64,000 bases of DNA, from assembly GCA_964539925.1 (NCBI GenBank), contig CAZILB010000002.1, positions 7,685 through 71,684 of the forward strand, given 5' to 3'. Positions 26,162 through 35,050 of this stretch are shown one piece after another. How positions within the stretch are numbered: position 1 is the first letter of the stretch; each line of letters starts with the position of its first letter. The translations under genes were made by a program, and so were the position numbers. This stretch comes from DP-20 sp964539925 (GTDB lineage: Bacteria > Desulfobacterota > Binatia > UBA9968). The notes under the pieces were generated by a model, which was given only the letters and a program-made list of their open reading frames with translations, searched no databases and had not been told where the DNA came from.

Positions 26162-27514
26162 ATGAAGCCGACTCCCATCGATTACGATACGGTTCGCGAG
26201 ATGCTCCGTACGGCGACGCCGGACCGCGTGCTCCGATTTATCGGCAAGAGCCATCCCGCCGACATCGCCCTATTGTTCAAAGGGCTGGAATCGGCGGAAA
26301 TCCGCCAGTTGTTCGATATTTTGTTCTCTTCGCGGCGCGCTGAAAAAACCCTGAAAGAGCTGCCGCCGGATCTGCTGCCGGATATTCTGACGCTGATCGA
26401 TGATGAAAAAATCGGTCGGTTGATCGTCCGCGCCGACCCCGACGACGGCGTCTTATTCATCGACAGTCTCCCCGAAGAGCGCCGCGAACGCATCCTCGCC
26501 CTGCTCGATCCCGAACGCCAGGCCGCCGTGCGCGAAATCATCAACTACCCCGAAGGCACGGTGGGGCGCATAATGACCACCGAACTCATGGCCCTGTCAC
26601 CCGATACCACGGCCCAAGGCGCCATCGACAAAATCCGCGAGCGGGGCCAACTCGAGAGTTTTTTTTACCTCTACGTCGTTGACGGTGAAGGCAAATTGAT
26701 CGGAGTGGTACCCATCCGCAACCTCGTCATCGCCCCGCCCCATCGGACGCTTCAGGAAATGATGATCGCGGACCCGATCAAGGGCAATGTCTTTATGGAC
26801 CAGGAAGAAGCGGCTCGCGTGGTGGCGAAATATGAATTGCTGGCGCTGCCGATCGTCGACGAAGCCGGCCACCTGGAGGGCATCATCACCGTCGATGACG
26901 TCATCGACATCATCAACGAGGAAAGCACCGAGGACATGTACAAGATGGTCGGTTTGGCCGAGGAGGACCGCGTCTTCACGCCGGTCTCGCGCTCGGTGCG
27001 TATGCGCCTGCCCTGGACGGTGTTGAATCTGATCACCGCCACACTGGCCGCCTCGGTGGTCGGCTTTTTCGAAGGCACCTTGCAAGAAATTATCGCCCTG
27101 GTCACGTTCATGCCGGTGGTCGCGGGCGTCGGCGGCAACGGCGCGACGCAAACCGCTACCGTCATTATCCGCGCCATCGCTCTGGGGGAGCTTGAATTTG
27201 CTTCGGCCTGGAAAGCGGTGGTCAAACAGGTACTGGTCAATATCTCGATCGCGCTGGCCGCCGGTGCGCTGATCGGGGTCGCGGCGATCATTTGGAAGGG
27301 TAATCCCTTTCTCGGCCTGGTGCTGGCCAGCGCAATGATCTGCAATCTCGGTTTGATGGCCGGCTTCGCCGGCGCGGTGATTCCGTTGATGCTCAAATCG
27401 TTGAAGTTCGACCCGGCGCTCGGCTCCGGCATCATCGTCACGGGGCTTACCGACGCCTTCGGGTTTTTCTCTTTTCTCGGCCTGGCGACGATCTTTCGCA
27501 GCTATTTGATTTAG
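26162..27514 (+). CDS. mgtE: Magnesium transporter MgtE
   Basis: MgtE is a Mg2+-gated magnesium channel. The 450-residue protein has the expected parts: an N-terminal helical domain with repeated LLDPERQAAVREIINY-type helices, a CBS-domain pair at about residues 135-255 with TVDDVIDIINEE, a connecting plug helix, and five membrane helices from residue about 285 to the end, with GVGGNGATQTATVI as the pore signature. It is convergent with the flippase-like gene; only 12 bp separate the two stops. No Mg2+-sensing leader is evident before the ATG. Confidence 0.95.
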   Translation: MKPTPIDYDTVREMLRTATPDRVLRFIGKSHPADIALLFKGLESAEIRQLFDILFSSRRAEKTLKELPPDLLPDILTLIDDEKIGRLIVRADPDDGVLFIDSLPEERRERILALLDPERQAAVREIINYPEGTVGRIMTTELMALSPDTTAQGAIDKIRERGQLESFFYLYVVDGEGKLIGVVPIRNLVIAPPHRTLQEMMIADPIKGNVFMDQEEAARVVAKYELLALPIVDEAGHLEGIITVDDVIDIINEESTEDMYKMVGLAEEDRVFTPVSRSVRMRLPWTVLNLITATLAASVVGFFEGTLQEIIALVTFMPVVAGVGGNGATQTATVIIRAIALGELEFASAWKAVVKQVLVNISIALAAGALIGVAAIIWKGNPFLGLVLASAMICNLGLMAGFAGAVIPLMLKSLKFDPALGSGIIVTGLTDAFGFFSFLGLATIFRSYLI

Positions 27515-27531
27515 CCTGAACGATGTTCAGG
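27515..27531. terminator. Hairpin between convergent mgtE and flippase genes
   Basis: CCTGAAC and GTTCAGG form a perfect 7-bp stem with a 3-base GAT loop directly after the mgtE stop and overlapping the stop of the opposite gene. No T-run follows on either strand, so at best it protects or pauses the two transcripts. Confidence 0.4.
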
Positions 27532-28486
27532 TTGCTGGGACGGGCTTGGGGCTTTTCTGCAGCAGAAATACGATGCCTCCGACCAAACTATTCACGGCAA
27601 CGATCAGAAACAACAAGAGTCCGAAGGCGATACCCGTTTCCTTGCCGATACCGATCACGGAAAGCAAGTAAAGATAGCCTCCCTCGCGCAACCCCAGTCC
27701 GCTCACACTGATCGGAATCGCGGCAAAAGTGCCGACCAACGGATAGACGATAAGGCAGAAAGAAAACGGCAATTCGATACCGAGCGCGCGGCCCAAAACC
27801 ACATGCATGCCGGCTTGAACCAAGTGGACCAGCAGCGACAGCAGTACTCCCTCGACCAGAGCACGGGGTTGCAATCGATAGCTTCTGAACGCCAGACGCA
27901 ATTTGACGGCGAGCGGATGGCCGTCCTCCGGTAGAACGCGCCTGAGGAGCGGCGTCGATAAAACCCCAACCGCGAGCGCCAACGCAAACAGCAAGGTCAC
28001 CTTGCGAACGGCCGGCGGCACGGCGTATTCGGAAAAGAGCAGAATCCCCGCGGCACCGAGCCAGACCAGCACCACCATGCCGATGGCCCGGTCCATCAAC
28101 ACCGACATGGCCGCATGGACGGTCGCCACCGCGCGTCCGTTGGCCTGCGCCTCCTCGTCCCGCACCAGATAGTAAACCCGGCTGACATCCCCGCCTACGG
28201 TGCTGGGCGCAAACAGATTGAAAAACATGCCGATCCAATAGTAACGCGCCATGGCGGCAAACGGCGTGCGAATACCCAGCGGCCGGGCGAGAACCGTCCA
28301 GCGCACCGCGCTGATTCCTTGCGAAACAAAATAGATCGCAAGGACGAGCGCAATGTATGAAAAATCCGCCGATTTGAAAGTACGGATGAAACTTTCGAAA
28401 TCAACACGGGACAAGAAATAGGTGAGCAACCCTGCGCTGACAAGCAGCTTGAGAAAGAAAACGACGACGGGCTTGGCCGGTTTCAT
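27527..28486 (-). CDS. Flippase-like integral membrane protein (LPG synthase TM domain, UPF0104)
   Basis: This 319-residue protein has about eight membrane segments and the UPF0104/AglD-type layout, including GISAVRWTVLARPLG, STVGGDVSRVYYL and, near the end, PISVSGLGLREGGYLYLL, a well-kept signature of the lysylphosphatidylglycerol synthase membrane domain. Such proteins flip or modify polar lipids; the aminoacyl-transfer domain of MprF is absent. It overlaps purN by 4 bases (ATGA), so it is the last gene of the purM-purN operon. Confidence 0.85.
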   Translation of the reverse strand: MKPAKPVVVFFLKLLVSAGLLTYFLSRVDFESFIRTFKSADFSYIALVLAIYFVSQGISAVRWTVLARPLGIRTPFAAMARYYWIGMFFNLFAPSTVGGDVSRVYYLVRDEEAQANGRAVATVHAAMSVLMDRAIGMVVLVWLGAAGILLFSEYAVPPAVRKVTLLFALALAVGVLSTPLLRRVLPEDGHPLAVKLRLAFRSYRLQPRALVEGVLLSLLVHLVQAGMHVVLGRALGIELPFSFCLIVYPLVGTFAAIPISVSGLGLREGGYLYLLSVIGIGKETGIAFGLLLFLIVAVNSLVGGIVFLLQKSPKPVPAT

Positions 28487-29145
28487 TCTTCGATGGGCGG
28501 TTGGACGAGCGCTTGAGTTTCGTCTTTCGCCACGTCGTCCACCAAAACCTTACGGCCGGCAACCGTGAGCCTGCCCTCGGCGTAGAGCTGGATCGCCCGT
28601 GGATAGATGCGGTGCTCTTGCTTGAGAATTCTCACTATGAGGCTGGCTTCGGTGTCGTCGGAAAAGACCGGCACCACCGCTTGGATGATGATCGGCCCTT
28701 CGTCGCATTCCTCGTTGACAAAATGCACCGTACAGCCGGCGAAGCGTACGCCATGCTCCACGGCTTTCTTCTGCACGTGCAAACCGGGGAAGGAAGGCAA
28801 GAGCGCCGGGTGGATGTTCATGATTCGGTTCGAATAAGCCTTGATGAAAACCGGCGACAGCAGACGCATGAAGCCCGCGAGCACGACCAACTCCACGCCG
28901 CGGCTGCGGAGCCGATCCACCACGGCTTGATCGTAAGCTTCCCGGCTCGAAAAGGCCTTGTGGTCCAATACTTCGACGGCAATTCCATGCTTCCTGGCGC
29001 GTACCAGACCGTGGGCATCCCCTTTGTTGCTCAGCACGACCTCAATTTTGGCGTCCAGTTTTCCTGCTTCGATGGCATCGATGATCGCTTGCAGATTCGT
29101 GCCGCTGCCCGAAATCAGAACGCCGATCGGAACTTGTCTTGCCAT
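28483..29145 (-). CDS. purN: Phosphoribosylglycinamide formyltransferase (GART)
   Basis: PurN adds a formyl group from 10-formyl-THF to GAR, the third step of purine synthesis. The 220-residue protein starts MARQVPIGVLISGSGTNLQA; the catalytic triad is Asn110, His112 (MNIHPALLPSF) and Asp148 in EECDEGPII. It is about 10 residues longer at the C-terminus than many homologues. It follows purM by 9 bp and overlaps the flippase-like gene by 4 bp. Confidence 0.96.
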   Translation of the reverse strand: MARQVPIGVLISGSGTNLQAIIDAIEAGKLDAKIEVVLSNKGDAHGLVRARKHGIAVEVLDHKAFSSREAYDQAVVDRLRSRGVELVVLAGFMRLLSPVFIKAYSNRIMNIHPALLPSFPGLHVQKKAVEHGVRFAGCTVHFVNEECDEGPIIIQAVVPVFSDDTEASLIVRILKQEHRIYPRAIQLYAEGRLTVAGRKVLVDDVAKDETQALVQPPIEE

Positions 29146-29154
29146 GGTCTGGTT

Positions 29155-30198
29155 CTAAGCGCGCAGGCTTGCGCCGCGCAAACCGCCGCGAATTTCGCCG
29201 ATGACGAAGGACTCCTCGCCGATCTGCCGAAGCGACCGCTGCATGCCTTCGGCAGCATTCTTACCGACCACGAGGATCAATCCCAAGCCGTTATTGAAAG
29301 TGCGGTCCATCTCGGCTTGCTCGACCCGGCCCAGCCGCTGAATCAGTCTGAATATCACCGGCACCGGCCAACTGCCGCGCTCGATGACGGCGCGCCTCCC
29401 TTTGGGTAACACGCGGGGCAAATTGCCCGCGATACCGCCGCCGGTAATATGCGCCGCCCCCTTGATCGGGAAGCGGGTGAAAAGCCGGCGGGCGATTTTG
29501 GCATAGATGCGCGTCGGCTCCAGGAGTTCCTCGCCCAGGGTGCGGCCTAGATCAGGAACCCTTTGGCGAAGTTTGAATCGCGCTTTTTCGAGCAACACTT
29601 TGCGAGCCAGGGAGTAGCCGTTGCTATGCAGCCCGCTCGATGGGATGCCGATCAACACATCGCCGACAGCGACCGCCGCGGGATCGATAATCTTGCGCTT
29701 TTCCAAAACACCCACGACAAAGCCGGCGAGGTCGTACTCGCCCGGGGGAAAATCGCCCGGATGCTCGGCGGTCTCGCCGCCGATGAGCGCACAGCCCGCC
29801 GCACGGCACCCGGCAGCGACGCCGCGCACTACCGCTTCGGCGATGTTCACGTCGAGCTTGCCGCAGACAAAGTAATCCAGAAAAAACAGCGGCTCCGCGC
29901 CCTGGGTCAGGATATCGTTCACACCCATAGCCACCAGATCGATGCCCACGGTGTCGTGGACTCCGGTCAGGAAAGCGATTCTAAGTTTGGTGCCGACCCC
30001 GTCGGTCGACGAGACCAAAATCGGATGGCGATAACCGCGCGCTTTGAGATCGAAAAGCGCGCTGAAGCCGCCCACGCCGGCGACCACGCCCGGGATGCGA
30101 GTTTTGCGCGCGATGGGACCAATCCTGCGCACCAGTTCGTCTCCGGCTTCGATGCTCACTCCGGCTTTCGCGTACGTCAGTTTTTCAGGGGCGACCAT
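29155..30198 (-). CDS. purM: Phosphoribosylformylglycinamidine cyclo-ligase (AIR synthetase)
   Basis: PurM makes aminoimidazole ribonucleotide with ATP, the fifth step of purine synthesis. The 347-residue protein has the family motifs TYAKAGVSIEAGDELVRRIG, VSSTDGVGTK, IGGETAEHPG and HITGGGIAGNLPR. The first gene of purM-purN-flippase. The importer genes that end at 30292 lie upstream on the same strand, so read-through is possible. The TTTCAGGGG-rich start region has no obvious regulatory element. Confidence 0.96.
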   Translation of the reverse strand: MVAPEKLTYAKAGVSIEAGDELVRRIGPIARKTRIPGVVAGVGGFSALFDLKARGYRHPILVSSTDGVGTKLRIAFLTGVHDTVGIDLVAMGVNDILTQGAEPLFFLDYFVCGKLDVNIAEAVVRGVAAGCRAAGCALIGGETAEHPGDFPPGEYDLAGFVVGVLEKRKIIDPAAVAVGDVLIGIPSSGLHSNGYSLARKVLLEKARFKLRQRVPDLGRTLGEELLEPTRIYAKIARRLFTRFPIKGAAHITGGGIAGNLPRVLPKGRRAVIERGSWPVPVIFRLIQRLGRVEQAEMDRTFNNGLGLILVVGKNAAEGMQRSLRQIGEESFVIGEIRGGLRGASLRA

Positions 30199-30291
30199 GG
30201 ATGATAGTTAGTCGGGATAGGTTCGACCGGCGGCTCGTCGGGCGTCACACTAGTATCTCTGCGCGCATCATAGCGCAGCGCGCAAGGAAAT

Positions 30292-31086
30292 TCACGTGGT
30301 CGAGCCGGCCGCGGCATCCGGCGCGCCGCTCGCCGCGGCCAGAAGCGCGCGAATTTTCAGAGTGTAATTCCCGAACCGGGCATCGCTCATCATTTCCATG
30401 GTCCGCGGGCGCGGCAATTCGATCTCGATTTTTTCCAACAACCGGCCGGGGCGGGCCGACATAACAAACACCTTATCGGAAAGAAAAACCGCTTCCTGAA
30501 TGCTATGGGTCACGAACAGAACGGTCTTTTTTCTTTCTTCCCAGATGCGCAGCAGCTCGAGATCCAGCTCGTCGCGCGTCATCGCGTCCAAGGCGCCGAA
30601 AGGCTCGTCCATGAGCAAAAGCTGCGGGTCCGTCACCAGGGCGCGGCAAAGCGACGCGCGCTGCTGCATGCCGCCGGAGAGCTGGTGCGGAAACATGTCT
30701 TCGAAGCCCGCCAAGCCGACCAGTTTGATCAGCGCCCGAGCTGTTTCCTGGTACCTCGCGGGATCGAGCCTGGCGAACTCGACCGGCAGGAGAATGTTGC
30801 CCAGCACCGAGCGCCATTTGAGCAATACCGGCGCTTGAAACACCATGCCAACGTTTTCCAGCGGCTGATCGATCCGCTTGCCGTTGACGACGATGTTTCC
30901 GGAGGATGCCGGCAACAGGCCTGAAATAATTTTAAGCAGCGTGCTTTTGCCGCAGCCGCTCGGTCCGACGATGGAGACGAAGTTGCCGGAGTCAACCTCG
31001 AAGGAGATGCGATCGAGTGCGGTGACGGTCCGGGCACCGTTCGCAAAAACCCGGGTGACTTCTTCGACGGCGATCAGCGGCAGCAC
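30292..31086 (-). CDS. ABC importer ATP-binding protein (nitrate/sulfonate/taurine type)
   Basis: A 264-residue SsuB/TauB-type ATPase: Walker A GPSGCGKST, Q-loop VFQAPVLLKW, signature LSGGMQQR, Walker B LLLMDEPFGALD, switch His in VTHSIQEA. The C-terminus carries a short tail rich in alanine. It starts with GTG. With the binding protein and permease upstream it forms a complete importer; the order is permease, binding protein, ATPase. The substrate is not deducible, as this group serves taurine, alkanesulfonates, nitrate, pyrimidine and aromatic acids. Confidence 0.9.
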   Translation of the reverse strand: MLPLIAVEEVTRVFANGARTVTALDRISFEVDSGNFVSIVGPSGCGKSTLLKIISGLLPASSGNIVVNGKRIDQPLENVGMVFQAPVLLKWRSVLGNILLPVEFARLDPARYQETARALIKLVGLAGFEDMFPHQLSGGMQQRASLCRALVTDPQLLLMDEPFGALDAMTRDELDLELLRIWEERKKTVLFVTHSIQEAVFLSDKVFVMSARPGRLLEKIEIELPRPRTMEMMSDARFGNYTLKIRALLAAASGAPDAAAGSTT

Positions 31087-31111
31087 GAGGCAACCTGAGC
31101 GGCCGTATTCC

Positions 31112-32125
31112 CTAACGCTTGATAAACTGATTGGTGAAAACTTCCTTCGCCGTCACCTTGCGGCCGATATCGAAAAATTCGTTGACGATCCGTACAGTTT
31201 TCTCCGTGATGTCGGGCCTCATATAGCCCAAGCCCGACTGAATCGACTCCGCCGGCAGGTAGACCTCGTTCAGGGCGTTTCTCAATTGTACCGTCACCAA
31301 GTTCTGGTCCAGTTCCGGCTTGTGTTTGAGGAGAATTTTGAGCGCATCCTCTTGATGATCCCGCGCATAGCGCAAGCCCTCCATGGTCGCCTCCACGTAG
31401 GCGCGCACGAATTCCGGCCGCTTCTTCACGTCGTCCTCTTTCACGACCAAACCCGTGCCGTAGATGTCGAGGCCGGTGTCCTTCATGAAAATCCGGTTGA
31501 GTTTGACTCCCACTTTTCTGGCCGCCAGCTCCGCGATCTCGTCGTTCGAGCCTCGGTACATCACGATAAAATCGGCCTTCTTGGTCGCCAATGCGGCGGG
31601 TTGCAGCGGCGGCGCCGTCTCTTGAATGCGGATCGCTTTGTAGTCGATCTTATTGATGCGGCAGTAAGCCGGCATCAAATACCATTGAGCCTGCCCCGGA
31701 CTGATGGCATAAATTTTTCCCTCGAGATCCTTGAGTTGCTTGATGATCGTATCTTCGCGCCACAGGATGGTCGTGGGAACATAGCCAAACTGGGCCACGG
31801 TCTGAATCGGCATACCCCGGGAGCGGGCCACGATCGTCGTCGAAATATCGGCAAAACCGAAGTCGGCGCCGCCGGATCCGATCGTTCGCACCGTGTCCGC
31901 CGAGCCCGTGCTCGACTGTATCGTCACGTTTAAACCTCGCTTGGCATAGAAGCCCCTGTCCAGGGCCACGAACCAGGGCGCGTGCTTACCGCCGATGATG
32001 AAGTCCATACGAATAGTCGCCCGCGTCAGCTGGGCAGCCTGAACGCGCATGCCGCCCAGGAGCATACCCACCGCCAAGAAAACGGCGCCGATCATAATAA
32101 TGCGAATCTTATCAACCGATCTCAT
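31112..32125 (-). CDS. ABC importer substrate-binding protein (NMT1/THI5-like)
   Basis: A 337-residue periplasmic binding protein. A signal peptide (positive MRSVDKIR, then a hydrophobic run to about residue 26, with VQAA as the likely cleavage area) is followed by the two-lobed fold with GSADTVRTIGSGGADFGFADIST, the family's ligand-site region. The ATG at 32125 has a GGAGGGA ribosome site; an ATG at 32137 is less good. It lies 23 bp after the permease gene and 25 bp before the ATPase gene. Confidence 0.88.
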   Translation of the reverse strand: MRSVDKIRIIMIGAVFLAVGMLLGGMRVQAAQLTRATIRMDFIIGGKHAPWFVALDRGFYAKRGLNVTIQSSTGSADTVRTIGSGGADFGFADISTTIVARSRGMPIQTVAQFGYVPTTILWREDTIIKQLKDLEGKIYAISPGQAQWYLMPAYCRINKIDYKAIRIQETAPPLQPAALATKKADFIVMYRGSNDEIAELAARKVGVKLNRIFMKDTGLDIYGTGLVVKEDDVKKRPEFVRAYVEATMEGLRYARDHQEDALKILLKHKPELDQNLVTVQLRNALNEVYLPAESIQSGLGYMRPDITEKTVRIVNEFFDIGRKVTAKEVFTNQFIKR

Positions 32126-32148
32126 GGCTCCCTCCACTCATTGACGTG

Positions 32149-32925
32149 TCAAAAAGATCCTTCCACTTCCCGTACCGCCGCGCTCCAGGGCGCCAGCTTA
32201 CGTTGCGCGAGCTCCGCCAACAAGAACAAGCCGAGCGATAACCCCGCCAGAATCAACAGGATCACGAGGGCAAAGGCGGTGTCCAGGCTGTAATTTGCCT
32301 GGAGAACCAGATAACCGAGGCCCTCGTTGGCGGCGACGAACTCGGCGACGATGGCGCCGGTAACGGAAAGCACAATGGCGACTTTGATGCCGGCAAACAT
32401 GTAGGGCAGCGAATTAGGCAGACGGATTTTCTTGAACACGTCGAGGGCCGAGGCGCGGTTGACGCGCGCCAAGTCCAACAGCTCCGGCTCGACTTCCTTC
32501 AAACCGACCACTGTATTGACGACGATCGGAAAGAACGCCACGAGGAAGGCGATGGCGATTTTCGACATCAGACCGTAGCCGACCCAAATCACCATCAAAG
32601 GCGCAAAGGCGCTTTTCGGCATGGCGTAAAGGATCACGATCAGCGGATAAATCGTGTTTTGCATGTGGCGCGAATAGACGACGGCGATAGCGAAGCCCAC
32701 GCCCAACACCAGGGACAGAGCAAAGCCGCCGAAGGCCTCGATGAAGGTGATCAAAGCGTGGTTGCCGAGGATCGGCAGTTTATTGAAAAACGCGGTCCAG
32801 AGATCGCGCGGGGGCGGCAAAATGAAGGCGGGAACTTGGATCACTTTGACGACAATTTCCCAGAGCACCAAAAGCGCTACGAAAAACAAAACCGGCTCGG
32901 CGATATTTTTCCAGGAAAACTTCAC
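32149..32925 (-). CDS. ABC importer permease (SsuC/TauC type)
   Basis: A 258-residue permease with six membrane segments and the EAA motif at LDLARVNRASALDVFKKIRLPNSLPYMFAG, split here as the ATPase-docking loop. N-terminal residues before the first helix are few (MKFSWKNIAEP). It is the first gene of the importer operon. The upstream 225 bp are free of genes and should hold the promoter. Confidence 0.92.
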   Translation of the reverse strand: MKFSWKNIAEPVLFFVALLVLWEIVVKVIQVPAFILPPPRDLWTAFFNKLPILGNHALITFIEAFGGFALSLVLGVGFAIAVVYSRHMQNTIYPLIVILYAMPKSAFAPLMVIWVGYGLMSKIAIAFLVAFFPIVVNTVVGLKEVEPELLDLARVNRASALDVFKKIRLPNSLPYMFAGIKVAIVLSVTGAIVAEFVAANEGLGYLVLQANYSLDTAFALVILLILAGLSLGLFLLAELAQRKLAPWSAAVREVEGSF

Positions 32926-33149
32926 GGCAGCACTTCGCAGCCGACGTTAATGGAAAGCTCCCATGGTGTCAAGGAAAGCGCGAAATTCGCATTCCCGCGA
33001 ACTGGCAAAGCGTCTCAATTCTTTGAGCCTGACAAACAGGTCCAGATCCAAGGCGCGCTTAGGGTCCGCGCGCGCGACGAGGTACTCTTATTGTACGATC
33101 GAGCGAGCGAATCAAGCGCAACGAAACAGGTGGGTCTTTTTCATCAGGC

Positions 33150-34310
33150 TCAAGGTTCTTCCTGGTCGCGTTTGAGCTGGCTGTGGTGGAGCAGCATCTC
33201 GCGCTTTTGCTGGATCATCTCCCGTTCTTGACGGAGAAAGCGTTCCACGGCGCGGCGAAATTTGCCGTCGACGATATAATGAACGCTGGTCGTGTGCTCC
33301 GGATCCAGGCCGCGCAGTTGCTTGAAACTGCCGCCCGCGCCGGCTTCGAAACGCCGCAAACCCGTGCGGATCGAATGCTCGATGGCGGAGTAATAACAGA
33401 CGTTAAAGTGCAAAAACGGGTGTTCTTCGAAAGCTCCCCAGTACCGGCCGTAAAGAGCGATATCGTCGCGCACGTTAAACGTGCCGGCGATGGTCTTGCC
33501 GTCACGCTCGGCGAGGATCAGGCATAAGTGGCCGGCGAAGCGCCGGTGCAACTCGTCGAAAAACCGCTGGGTCAGATACTGCCGACCGTAATAGAGCCGG
33601 TCAATGTGCCCCGTGTAGAGGCGAAACATAGTACGCACTTGATTCTGCGTCAGCTCCTCGCCTTCGTAGGCACGGATGGCAATACCCCGTTTGGCCATTT
33701 CGCGCCGCTCGCGCTTGACCTTGTTGCGGCGGTCGCTGCGGAAGCTGTGGAGATAATCGTCAAAAGAGCTAAAGCCCCGATTTTGCCAGTGGTATTGGAT
33801 GCCCATGCGCGGGAGAAAACCCACCCGCTCGAGCGTCTCTCGCTCGTCATCGAGGCAAAAGTTGACGTGAACCGATGAGATCTTGTTGTCGGCGGCAATC
33901 TTGGCCATGGCCTGTCCCATAAAGCCTATGAGCTCGGCGCGGTCCTCGCCCGGAGCGGTCAGGAAACGATGGCCGGTCGCGGGCGTAAATGGCACCCCCA
34001 CCAACATCTTGGGATAATAGGAAATACCCGCATGGTGCGCCGCTTGCGCCCATTCATAGTCGAACACGAACTCGCCCATGCTGTGGAGCTTTAGATACAT
34101 CGGACATGCCGCCACCATGACACCGCCCTTTTCGACCACGATATGATGCGGCAGCCAGCCCGTTTGCTCGTTGACACAACCGGATTGTTCCAGGCAATCC
34201 AACCAGTCCCACTTCAAAAACGGCGATGTGTTATCGATTAGCAGATCCCAGCGTTCGCGCTCCACGTCGCACATGCGGCGTAGGATCTTTAACGCTACTT
34301 GATCGGACAT
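33150..34310 (-). CDS. FemAB/GNAT-like acetyltransferase (COG3146 type)
   Basis: A 386-residue protein of the group annotated as peptidogalycan biosynthesis/recognition or DUF482, a double-GNAT fold related to FemAB. Markers are SSVHVNFCLDDERE, QYHWQNRGFSSFDDYLHSFRS and a C-terminal half with RFEAGAGGSFKQLRG. It lacks a signal peptide. Function in this group is unproven; an aminoacyl or acyl transfer is likely from the fold. It is divergent from DUF1178 (34477). Confidence 0.75.
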   Translation of the reverse strand: MSDQVALKILRRMCDVERERWDLLIDNTSPFLKWDWLDCLEQSGCVNEQTGWLPHHIVVEKGGVMVAACPMYLKLHSMGEFVFDYEWAQAAHHAGISYYPKMLVGVPFTPATGHRFLTAPGEDRAELIGFMGQAMAKIAADNKISSVHVNFCLDDERETLERVGFLPRMGIQYHWQNRGFSSFDDYLHSFRSDRRNKVKRERREMAKRGIAIRAYEGEELTQNQVRTMFRLYTGHIDRLYYGRQYLTQRFFDELHRRFAGHLCLILAERDGKTIAGTFNVRDDIALYGRYWGAFEEHPFLHFNVCYYSAIEHSIRTGLRRFEAGAGGSFKQLRGLDPEHTTSVHYIVDGKFRRAVERFLRQEREMIQQKREMLLHHSQLKRDQEEP

Positions 34311-34476
34311 GGCGCCATCCTATCACGAGTGCGGGTCGCAGCAAACTTTTTGGGCCATCAGGGAGGCTTGGCCGGGGTTGGCCCTATGGTTTCAAATCCA
34401 GGTTCAAAGGCGGCTTTCATGCACCCTTGACAACGAGTAGGCGGAGCCTTAAACCTTAACCACGTAGGGAAATTCC

Positions 34477-34920
34477 ATGGTCGTCTATAATCTCCGCTGC
34501 AAAAAAAAACACAGTTTCGAGGGCTGGTTTCCGAGCTTTGAGGACTTTCAGAAGCAAGCCGAGAAAATGCTCATCTCCTGCCCCTCCTGCGGCACGACCA
34601 AAGTCGAGAAAGTGCCGCATGCTTGTGCCGTACATGTAAAAAAGGACCCTCCGGCGCTTCGCGCCACGAGGCCTGAGCCGCCCGCCGCGGCTTCGCCGCC
34701 AGCCGCCGAGTTCAAAGAGATGCTGATTCGCATCCACCACTACGTCAAGGAAAATTTCGAAGACGTGGGCTCCCGATTTGCCGAAGAAGCGAAGCAAATT
34801 CACAAGGGCGAAGCTGAAGAGCGCCCGATCCACGGCACGGCCACTGTCAAAGAAGCCACGGAATTGGTGGAGGAAGGCGTGCCGTTTATTCCCCTGCCGA
34901 AACCGGAGCTCGACAGCTAG
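34477..34920 (+). CDS. DUF1178 family protein
   Basis: A 147-residue protein starting MVVYNLRCKKKHSFEGWF, the standard opening of DUF1178, with CPSCGTTKVEKVPHA as a likely zinc or recognition knuckle. The middle is rich in Pro and Ala, and the end returns to conservation in GTATVKEATELVEEGVPFIPLP. The function is unknown. It is followed by an intrinsic terminator. Confidence 0.9.
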   Translation: MVVYNLRCKKKHSFEGWFPSFEDFQKQAEKMLISCPSCGTTKVEKVPHACAVHVKKDPPALRATRPEPPAAASPPAAEFKEMLIRIHHYVKENFEDVGSRFAEEAKQIHKGEAEERPIHGTATVKEATELVEEGVPFIPLPKPELDS

Positions 34921-34958
34921 CTGGAAGTTTCTCGCGATCGAGCAGCCCATATCACCGG

Positions 34959-34983
34959 TGCCGCCGAAAGGCGGCATTTTTGT
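34959..34983 (+). terminator. Rho-independent terminator after DUF1178
   Basis: TGCCGCC pairs with GGCGGCA around a GAAA tetraloop (34966-34969), and the stem is followed by TTTTTGTTTT. It ends 67 bp before the ornithine-cyclodeaminase-like gene, so that gene should have its own promoter. Confidence 0.9.
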
Positions 34984-35050
34984 TTTGCCGGTCCTTGCAA
35001 TCGGCGTCCCGTTGCGAAATAAAATCATCCCTGCTTCGCTGGGAGGCGAC